Shown: one piece after another, positions 23,566 to 29,385 of the stretch | How the letters are laid out: each line of letters opens with the position of its first letter | How positions within the stretch are numbered: the stretch's first letter is position 1 | Source: CAYTOF01 sp964439435 | Lineage (GTDB): Bacteria; Bacillota; Clostridia; Oscillospirales; QAMX01 | Length of the DNA stretch: 29,385 nt | Assembly: GCA_964439435.1 (NCBI GenBank) | Contig: CAYTOF010000027.1 | Coordinates: forward strand, 1 to 29,385 | Direction: 5' to 3' | Program-made: the position numbers and the translations under genes | Notes under the pieces: model-generated | What the model was told of the DNA's origin: nothing | Seen by the model: the letters and a program-made list of their open reading frames with translations, nothing else | The model's database searches: none

Positions 23566-24542
23566 CTATAGTCACCTCCAAATGGTTTTGGCTTGATGAA
23601 TCGATCTATGAGAGGAGTGATGATGTTCATAATGAGAATTGCAAAAGAAACTCCTTCAGGATAGGAGCCAAATATTCTAATTAAAGCAGTAAAAAGGCCA
23701 CAACCCACGCCAAACAAAATTCTGCCAAAGGTTGTTGAAGGAGATGTTGAATAATCTGTAGCCATAAAGATAGCGCCTATCATAAGACCGCCAGATAATA
23801 TAGTATATAGTGGATCATAACCAAAAAACCATGCGAAAATGGCAGTTGTGGATAAAAAGGTTATGGGAATTACAGGACTAATTACTTTTCTTATTAAAAG
23901 ATAGATTCCGCCAACAAATAAGGCTATAGCACTTGTTTCTCCCATGGCGCCTGCGTGCTTTCCGATGAACATTTCAAACAGACTGGGAAGGGGAGTGTTT
24001 TTGTTTTGCTCTGTAGTGGCAGAACTTGTGGCATGCGACGTTGTGTCCATAATCGCCAGAGGTGTAGATGAAGTAGTGGCATCAAGTTTGTTGTTATGCC
24101 ATGCAGTTGGTGTCGGATAAACTGTTAATAAACTTACAAATGAAATCATCAGTACAATTCTTGCTACTATGGCGGGATTTGCAAAATTTTGTCCAATGCC
24201 CCCAAATAATTGTTTAGTAAAAACAATAGCAAACAAAGCTCCTATCGGATATATCCAAAGTGGTGCAGACGCAGGAAGACCAAAAGCAATTAAAACACCG
24301 GTTATTGCTGCACTCAGGTCATAAAGAGTTGAGTCTTTGCGCAAAACTTTTTGCGAAGCCCATTCAAAAAAAACACAAGAGATAACACTTATTGCCACTG
24401 CCAGGAGCACAACGGGTCCAAAAAGCCAAACAGATGCAACAAGAGCCGGAACCAATGCAATCAAAACATCAAGCATAATCCGCTGTGTAGTCACTGAAGA
24501 TTTGATGTGGGGTGCAGAGGTCACTACTAGCAATTTCTCCAT
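23550..24542 (-). CDS. rnfD: Electron transport complex subunit RnfD
   Basis: A 330-residue integral membrane subunit with about nine or ten helices. The N-terminus VTSAPHIKSSVTTQRIMLDV and the central GGIGQNFANPAIVARIVLM are typical of RnfD/NqrB. The covalent FMN site is LDATTSSTPLAIMD, where the Thr before Pro would carry FMN; the residue before it is Ser rather than the usual Ala. A Ser/Thr/Asn-rich loop (about residues 165-185) follows it and looks like a lineage-specific insert. The ATG immediately follows the rnfC stop (TAAATG), with GGAGG upstream. Confidence 0.94.
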   Translation of the reverse strand: MEKLLVVTSAPHIKSSVTTQRIMLDVLIALVPALVASVWLFGPVVLLAVAISVISCVFFEWASQKVLRKDSTLYDLSAAITGVLIAFGLPASAPLWIYPIGALFAIVFTKQLFGGIGQNFANPAIVARIVLMISFVSLLTVYPTPTAWHNNKLDATTSSTPLAIMDTTSHATSSATTEQNKNTPLPSLFEMFIGKHAGAMGETSAIALFVGGIYLLIRKVISPVIPITFLSTTAIFAWFFGYDPLYTILSGGLMIGAIFMATDYSTSPSTTFGRILFGVGCGLFTALIRIFGSYPEGVSFAILIMNIITPLIDRFIKPKPFGGDYRCKIR

Positions 24543-25847
24543 TTACTTTGCCTCCTGACCTTTTAGGAATAGTTTAGCAAGTTGTATTTTATGTGAGAGA
24601 TCTCTTTTTGCAGGACAAATGTAAGAACAACAGCCACAATTCATACATAAATCGAGATTTAGTTTAAGAAGTGAAGTTTCATCTCTTTTGTCATAGCTTT
24701 TTTCAATAAGTACAGGCATCAATCGCATTGGACACACATCCTTGCATTTTCCACAATTTATACAAGGAGTCTTATCTCTGTCGTAGAAAGAAGTAAAACA
24801 CAAAAGTGCATTAGCTGTTTTTGTAATTGGATAATCCAGATCAATAATACAAGAACCCATCATAGCCCCACCAGTGATAAGCATCTTGAGATTGTTTTCA
24901 TCCACGTTAGCATATTTAAGCAATTCAATAATTGGTGTGCCAATATCAACTTTTATATTCATAGGTGAACTGATAATATCACCATCTAATGTAATCCTCC
25001 TTGATATAAGTGGGATGCCGGTTCTAATATAAGATTCAATAGCGGACACAGTTGAAACATTCAATACGAGAGCACCACAATCTGCAGGTAACATACCTCG
25101 GCTTATCACAGGGCCACCGGCTTCATAAATCAATATTTTTTCTGCACCTTTTGGATATTTGTTACCTATGACTTTCAATTTTATATTTGGAATTTCAGAT
25201 AAATGCAAAGCGAGTATCTTGGTTCCTATCGGCTTGTTGTTTTCCACAACGACGACCGCCTGAGGAATGCCGGTATATTTTAAGATAAGTTTAATTCCAT
25301 TTATAACACCATTTACATTTTCAAGAACTTCCCGATTATCTGTCGTGATGTACGGTTCGCATTCAGCGAGATTTATATACAGAGTCTTAATTTTTTCTAT
25401 GTCTTTATAAGCTAATTTGACATGGGTAGGGAAACCTGCGCCACCGAGGCCAACGATTCCGGATTCGCGTATCGCGCTTACAAAGTCTTCTTTTGAGTCT
25501 ATTTGAGGCGGTTCTAGATTGGGGTCAGTCTTTGAAAGTCCATCAGATTTGATTCTTAAACACTTAACTTTTTCATTAGCGGGAGTAAGAATATCCACGA
25601 AACCTTCGACAGTTCCTGAAACCGACGAATGTACCGGAGATGATATAAATGCCTTACTGTCTCCAATCTTTTGCCCTAAAAATACATATTCCCCGGGCGA
25701 CACAATTGCCTCACAGGGAGCACCTATATGTTGTGATAACGGAATTGTCACGAACTGAGGAGAGGGCATATTTATTGTTTCATGCAATCTTGTCCGTTTC
25801 ATATGCATCAATTTAACACCGCGCATAGCTCTAAAGGATTTAATCAA
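24543..25847 (-). CDS. rnfC: Electron transport complex subunit RnfC
   Basis: A 434-residue peripheral subunit that exchanges electrons with NAD. The NADH/FMN-binding loop GIVGLGGAGFPTHVKL is clear, as are the acidic NLAECEPYITTD segment and two [4Fe-4S] motifs near the C-terminus, CINCGKCKDVCP and CMNCGCCSYICP. Nothing suggests the long repeated C-terminal extension of proteobacterial RnfC. An in-frame ATG at 25860-25862 would place the AGGAG inside the gene; a TTG at 25845-25847, six bases after AGGAG, is the likelier start. It is the first gene of the leftward Rnf operon, divergent from valS. Confidence 0.94.
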   Translation of the reverse strand: MIKSFRAMRGVKLMHMKRTRLHETINMPSPQFVTIPLSQHIGAPCEAIVSPGEYVFLGQKIGDSKAFISSPVHSSVSGTVEGFVDILTPANEKVKCLRIKSDGLSKTDPNLEPPQIDSKEDFVSAIRESGIVGLGGAGFPTHVKLAYKDIEKIKTLYINLAECEPYITTDNREVLENVNGVINGIKLILKYTGIPQAVVVVENNKPIGTKILALHLSEIPNIKLKVIGNKYPKGAEKILIYEAGGPVISRGMLPADCGALVLNVSTVSAIESYIRTGIPLISRRITLDGDIISSPMNIKVDIGTPIIELLKYANVDENNLKMLITGGAMMGSCIIDLDYPITKTANALLCFTSFYDRDKTPCINCGKCKDVCPMRLMPVLIEKSYDKRDETSLLKLNLDLCMNCGCCSYICPAKRDLSHKIQLAKLFLKGQEAK

Positions 25848-26015
25848 TTTATCACTCCTCATATTTTTTTAGAATAAACATGCAGATAAAATATTTTTTA
25901 AAGAACAGTATATTGTTCACAGCAATATTTGATTATTGGTATGATTAGACAACAAATCTACAACACAATACAAAGCAATCTAATTTTTCTCATCGAACTT
26001 TCAACACTGCTGAAT

Positions 26016-26044
26016 ATTATATATTATCGCGGTTGAATATGCAA
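26016..26044 (-). promoter_or_regulatory. Candidate promoter of the Rnf operon
   Basis: On the minus strand TTGCAT (26039-26044) and a perfect TATAAT (26016-26021) are 17 bp apart. Transcription would begin near 26009 and leave a leader of about 160 bases before the rnfC start. That leader contains a small dyad GAACA-N6-TGTTC at 25903-25918; apart from this and the two promoters I see nothing else in the 354-base gap between rnfC and valS. Confidence 0.4.
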
Positions 26045-26139
26045 GATACGCATTGCTTAAACTCTACCTAATGTTAAGACTTAAAATCGTATTTAAGAGT
26101 ACATTTTGTTCAAAATAGTTGTAACACCTTGAGTATACA

Positions 26140-26168
26140 TTGAAATTTAGCTTTTAGAATGATATAAT
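26140..26168 (+). promoter_or_regulatory. Strong sigma-A-type promoter of valS
   Basis: TTGAAA (26140-26145) and a perfect TATAAT (26163-26168) are exactly 17 bp apart. Transcription would start near 26175, leaving a leader of only about 27 bases before the valS ATG, just enough for the GGGAG ribosome binding site at 26186-26190. No T-box AGGGTGG-type motif is seen up- or downstream. Confidence 0.7.
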
Positions 26169-26201
26169 TAAAGGCAAATTAATCTGGGAGAATATCAATA
26201 A

Positions 26202-28844
26202 ATGGAAACAAAACTCCAAAAAGCTTATAATCCTTCTGAATCAGAAGATATAATATACGAGAGATGGACAAATTCTGAGGCTTTTCATGCAGATCCACAG
26301 GAGGAACAGCATGAAAAAGATGGGAAACAGGGACCTTTTTGTGTTGTAATACCTCCCCCAAATGTTACAGGGCAACTGCATATGGGGCATGCTATGAATA
26401 TAACATTGCAGGATATAATTGTCCGTGTAAAGCGAATGCAAGGTTTTGATGCCCTTTGGCTGCCAGGTACAGATCATGCAGGAATAGCAACTCAAATTAA
26501 AGTCGAGGAATATTTGCGTGATAATTATTCACAAACACGTTACGATCTTGGCCGCGAAGCCTTTATAGAGCTTGTTTGGGAATGGAAAAATAAGTTTGGG
26601 AATATAATAATAAATCAACTCAAAAAGCTTGGCGCATCATGTGACTGGCGAAAAGAACGTTTTACTATGGATGAAGGATGCAGCAAGGCAGTTCGAGAAG
26701 CATTTGTTCTTCTTTGGGAAAAAGGGCTTATTTATAGAGGTTTTCGTATTATAAATCATTGTCCAAATTGTTCCACGGCGTTGTCAGATGCAGAAGTTGA
26801 ACATGAAGAGAAAGAAGGTAATTTGTGGTATATCAAATATCCTTTGAAGAATTCAAGCGATTATTTAATTGTGGCCACCACTCGCCCCGAAACAATGCTT
26901 GGAGACGTGGCTGTTGCAGTTAATCCAACAGATGAAAGGTATCAACATTTGATAGGCCAAAAGGCTATTCTGCCTTTAATGACTCGTGAAATTCCAATTA
27001 TCGCTGATGATTATGTAGATATTGAATTCGGGACTGGTTGTGTTAAGATTACACCATTCCACGATCCCAACGACTTTGAAATAGCTGAGCGTCATGGCAT
27101 TACCGGTATATCTATATTGGACAGTCACGGTAAAATTATCAATGCAGGCGACTATAACGGCCTTGATCGCTATGAAGCAAGAAAATTGGTTATCAGCAAC
27201 CTCACCAAAGAAAATTTATTGATAAAAACAGAAGCTCATCTGCATAATGTTGGGAGTTGCCATAGATGCGGAACTGTCATTGAGCCATTGGCATCATTAC
27301 AATGGTTTGTGAAAATGGATCCTTTAGCAAAACCGGCTATTGATATTGTGATGAATGATGAAATAGAATTTTTACCGGAACGTTTTGGCCGTATCTACCT
27401 AAATTGGATGGAAAACATCCGTGACTGGTGCATTTCAAGACAGCTTTGGTGGGGACACCGTATCCCGGCTTGGTATTGTAAGTCATGTGATGAGATCTTG
27501 GTTGCAAGGGAGAAACCGGAAAACTGCTCAAAATGTGGTCATGAGATATTAGAGCAAGATCCGGATGTGCTTGACACTTGGTTTTCTTCTGCTTTATGGC
27601 CATTTTCGACACTTGGTTGGCCTGAGGATACAAAGGAATATCGTTATTTCTATCCAACAAACACTCTCGTCACTGCATATGATATTATTCCCTTTTGGGT
27701 GGCACGGATGATATTTTCCGGTTTGGAGTACACGAGTCAAAAACCTTTCAGTCGCGTTTTTATACATGGGCTTGTTAGGGATACGCTAGGTAGAAAAATG
27801 TCAAAATCCCTTGGCAATGGTATTGACCCATTAGAAATTATTGAAAAATACGGCGCCGATGCACTAAGATTTACTTTGATATTTGGAACCTCTCCGGGGA
27901 ACGATATGCGTTTTAACATTGAACGCATAGAAGCAGGTAGAAACTTTGCAAACAAGCTGTGGAACGCATCTAGGTTTGTTCTTGCAAACGCTGGTGAAGA
28001 TTATTATCCGCTTCCAAAAATATTAGAGAGAGAAGATAAATGGATTCTTACCGAATTAAATGTTTTGATAACTGAAATAACCGATAACATTGAACGTTGC
28101 GACCTTGGAGTTGCATTGCAGAAGATTTATGATTTTGCATGGGATAACTTTTGCGATTGGTATATTGAATTTTCAAAACCCAGATTACTTGAAACCGACA
28201 GTAGAAGCAGAACAATTGGCATCCTGTTATTTGTTTTGGATGCATTGTTAAAGTGCTTGCATCCATTTATGCCGTTTGTAACTGAAGAGATCTTCGGTCA
28301 TATGCCCGGAAATCGTGAAATGCTTGTATTGTCAAACTGGCCGAAGCCCGACAAAAATTTAATGTTTGAAAAGGAGCACAGTGAAACCATTAGGCTTATG
28401 GATGCCATTAGAGCAATACGCAATCGAAGAGCTGAAATGAATGTGCCAATTTCAAGGAAAGCTAAAGTTTATATTGTGTCAAAAGACGAATATATTTTTA
28501 GACAGGGGGAAATGCATCTAAAAAAGCTTGCCGGGATTTCAGAAGTCATATTCAAAACAACTGTACCTGAAGAGCAAGGTATGACACATATAGTTTCGGG
28601 CAGTGATACATTGACAATTCCGACTGAAGATTTGATTGATATCGAAGAAGAGCGCAGTCGTTTGCAAAAAGAACTAGACTCCGTTATAAGTGAGATGGAA
28701 AAACTTACAACGAAACTTAACAATCAAGCGTTTTTGGAAAAAGCACCTGAAAGAGTTGTCACCTCGGAGCAAAATCGTTTTGAGCAACTCCTTAAAAGCA
28801 AGGAAACTCTTTCAGCTGCACTAAAAATACTAGAACGAGATTGA
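26202..28844 (+). CDS. valS: Valyl-tRNA synthetase
   Basis: An 880-residue class I synthetase that charges tRNA-Val. The HIGH motif appears as PNVTGQLHMGHAMN (about residue 55) and the KMSKS motif as GRKMSKSLGNGIDP (about residue 530). The editing (CP1) domain between them includes VATTRPETMLGDVAVAVNP. Zinc-ribbon cysteines are seen in HCPNCSTALSDAE, SCHRCGTVIEP and the pairs CKSC and CSKCGHE before DVLDTWFSSALWP. The C-terminus ends in the short coiled-coil arm (IDIEEERSRLQKELDSVISE), as in bacterial ValS. Length is normal. The gene is alone, divergent from the Rnf operon and convergent with an Smr-domain gene. Confidence 0.97.
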   Translation: METKLQKAYNPSESEDIIYERWTNSEAFHADPQEEQHEKDGKQGPFCVVIPPPNVTGQLHMGHAMNITLQDIIVRVKRMQGFDALWLPGTDHAGIATQIKVEEYLRDNYSQTRYDLGREAFIELVWEWKNKFGNIIINQLKKLGASCDWRKERFTMDEGCSKAVREAFVLLWEKGLIYRGFRIINHCPNCSTALSDAEVEHEEKEGNLWYIKYPLKNSSDYLIVATTRPETMLGDVAVAVNPTDERYQHLIGQKAILPLMTREIPIIADDYVDIEFGTGCVKITPFHDPNDFEIAERHGITGISILDSHGKIINAGDYNGLDRYEARKLVISNLTKENLLIKTEAHLHNVGSCHRCGTVIEPLASLQWFVKMDPLAKPAIDIVMNDEIEFLPERFGRIYLNWMENIRDWCISRQLWWGHRIPAWYCKSCDEILVAREKPENCSKCGHEILEQDPDVLDTWFSSALWPFSTLGWPEDTKEYRYFYPTNTLVTAYDIIPFWVARMIFSGLEYTSQKPFSRVFIHGLVRDTLGRKMSKSLGNGIDPLEIIEKYGADALRFTLIFGTSPGNDMRFNIERIEAGRNFANKLWNASRFVLANAGEDYYPLPKILEREDKWILTELNVLITEITDNIERCDLGVALQKIYDFAWDNFCDWYIEFSKPRLLETDSRSRTIGILLFVLDALLKCLHPFMPFVTEEIFGHMPGNREMLVLSNWPKPDKNLMFEKEHSETIRLMDAIRAIRNRRAEMNVPISRKAKVYIVSKDEYIFRQGEMHLKKLAGISEVIFKTTVPEEQGMTHIVSGSDTLTIPTEDLIDIEEERSRLQKELDSVISEMEKLTTKLNNQAFLEKAPERVVTSEQNRFEQLLKSKETLSAALKILERD

Positions 28845-28875
28845 AAATAATCTTTTAACGATTTAGATGCAGGGG

Positions 28876-29217
28876 TCATTTCAATACAACAACGGTTATG
28901 CCGTTGTTGTATTTGTTTAAATCTGAGTCTTTGCCTACTTGACTGAAGCGATCAAGTAATTTACGTGTTTTTTCGGAAAATATTGTAAACTCTTCACCAG
29001 GAATAAAGTCCCTGATTTTTCTGTTTCTTGCGTATAACATAAGATGCTTGCGTATTTCTGTCCGCAGCTTGCCGCCTACTCCGGATGAGCCATAACCATG
29101 TATTATTTTTATCGCCATTGTGTTAGAGCTTAGTTCTTTTGCTAAAATCATATCAAGCCTACGTTTTGCTGTTTCTACATTTGGCATCCCTTTTTCAATA
29201 TTGTATGAAACAATCAT
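28876..29217 (-). CDS. Stand-alone Smr-domain protein
   Basis: A 113-residue protein consisting essentially of a small MutS-related (Smr) domain. The motif IKIIHGYGSSGVGGKLRTEI matches the Smr HGxG signature; the domain is known as an endonuclease or RNA-binding module in MutS2 and in stand-alone proteins linked to ribosome rescue. The opening helix region has NVETAKRRLDMILAKEL in place of the usual LDLHG motif seen in many Smr proteins. A TTG four codons upstream (29229) is in frame, but GGAGG five bases before the ATG at 29215-29217 decides the start. The final codons form one arm set of the valS terminator hairpin. The exact substrate is unknown. Confidence 0.8.
   Translation of the reverse strand: MIVSYNIEKGMPNVETAKRRLDMILAKELSSNTMAIKIIHGYGSSGVGGKLRTEIRKHLMLYARNRKIRDFIPGEEFTIFSEKTRKLLDRFSQVGKDSDLNKYNNGITVVVLK
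28883..28918 (+). terminator. Probable valS terminator embedded in the convergent Smr gene
   Basis: A perfect 13-bp stem (28883-28895 with 28901-28913, AATACAACAACGG / CCGTTGTTGTATT) around a 5-base loop is followed by TGTTT, a modest T-run. It starts 38 bases after the valS stop and lies inside the last codons of the convergent gene. The minus-strand side has no T-run, so it would mainly serve valS. Confidence 0.6.
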
Positions 29218-29244
29218 ATAATCCTCCAACTTTATTTATTATCA

Positions 29245-29274
29245 ATAATACCATAAAACTTGTTTTGGGGTAAA
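29245..29274 (-). promoter_or_regulatory. Weak candidate promoter of the Smr-domain gene
   Basis: On the minus strand TTTACC (29269-29274) and TATTAT (29245-29250) are 18 bp apart, with a predicted start some 20 bases before the ATG. Both boxes depart from consensus, so this is only a possibility. Confidence 0.3.
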
Positions 29275-29340
29275 GCTTGTTTTAGCATTTATTACGAATA
29301 TCTGAGTGTAATTACTTTTTTGAAACTAAGGGTGGGCGGT

Positions 29341-29378
29341 CAAAGTAAAAGCAAGGTTAGGCAGAGTAAAAGTAAAGT
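29341..29378. repeat. Two imperfect 17-bp direct repeats at the right edge
   Basis: CAAAGTAAAAGCAAGGT (29341-29357) and CAGAGTAAAAGTAAAGT (29362-29378) agree at 14 of 17 positions and start 21 bases apart, two turns of the helix. The first is preceded by GGGTGGGCGGT. Repeated transposase sites with GGTCAA-type units are seen at IS21-family ends, but no transposase lies in the window, so this is a hint only. No gene is seen from 29218 to the right edge. Confidence 0.35.
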
Positions 29379-29385
29379 GATAGAA

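Noticed and set aside
25848..26201. T-box or other riboswitch between rnfC and valS
   Set aside because: No AGGGTGG-type T-box sequence, specifier stem or terminator-like hairpin with a T-run was seen by eye.
27337..27660. A 107-codon minus-strand frame inside valS
   Set aside because: It is antisense to the conserved zinc-ribbon and DTWFSS region of ValS and carries no start signal.
29319..29385. Short minus-strand open frame entering from the right edge
   Set aside because: Only about 20 codons with low-complexity content overlapping the direct repeats; no sign of a real gene end.
1..29385. CRISPR arrays, tRNA or rRNA genes, prophage or toxin-antitoxin genes
   Set aside because: No regularly spaced repeats, tRNA-like cloverleaf sequences, rRNA motifs or phage or toxin gene signatures were noticed on either strand.

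Overview
The window is about 29.4 kb of AT-rich DNA that looks like the chromosome of a strictly anaerobic, low-GC Firmicute, most likely a Clostridia member. The reasons are a complete six-gene Rnf complex in the clostridial order rnfCDGEAB followed by NusG-II and Gx-type genes, strong AGGAGG ribosome binding sites, several TTG/GTG starts, and sigma-A-type promoters with 17-bp spacers. The taxonomic call is inference; there is no rRNA here and nothing was searched.

Left region (1-6088, minus strand): a glycan-related operon read right to left. It holds a xylose-isomerase-like TIM-barrel gene broken by one frameshift, a metallo-beta-lactamase-fold hydrolase, a ROK-family sugar kinase, a cytoplasmic GH38 alpha-mannosidase, and a uroporphyrinogen-decarboxylase-like protein that runs off the left edge. 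A divergent promoter region (about 6089-6372) follows. It has a perfect inverted repeat over the -10 of the leftward promoter and two candidate rightward promoters.

Middle region (6373-19856, plus strand): a tightly packed ten-gene operon ended by a perfect 19-bp-stem terminator. It encodes a 2-oxo-acid dehydrogenase-type complex in the unusual order E2, E3, fused E1-alpha/beta. Next come an L-sorbose-1-phosphate-reductase-like alcohol dehydrogenase, a class II aldolase fused to a short-chain dehydrogenase, a divergent PHP-domain protein, rhamnulokinase (RhaB), L-rhamnose isomerase (RhaA), a small Anabaena-sensory-rhodopsin-transducer-family protein, and an orphan membrane protein. Isomerase, kinase and aldolase would take L-rhamnose to dihydroxyacetone phosphate and L-lactaldehyde. 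The joining of a lipoyl-dependent complex to this pathway is the most striking feature of the window. No transporter and no regulator are present.

Right region (19973-25847, minus strand): rnfC, rnfD, rnfG, rnfE, rnfA and rnfB, then a NusG-domain-II protein and a Gx-type membrane protein, forming one energy-conservation operon that moves electrons between ferredoxin and NAD. Diverging from it is valS (26202-28844, plus strand), whose predicted leader is too short for a T-box. Its probable terminator hairpin lies inside the 3' end of a convergent Smr-domain gene (28876-29217). The last 50 bases carry two imperfect 17-bp direct repeats that may mark the edge of another element.
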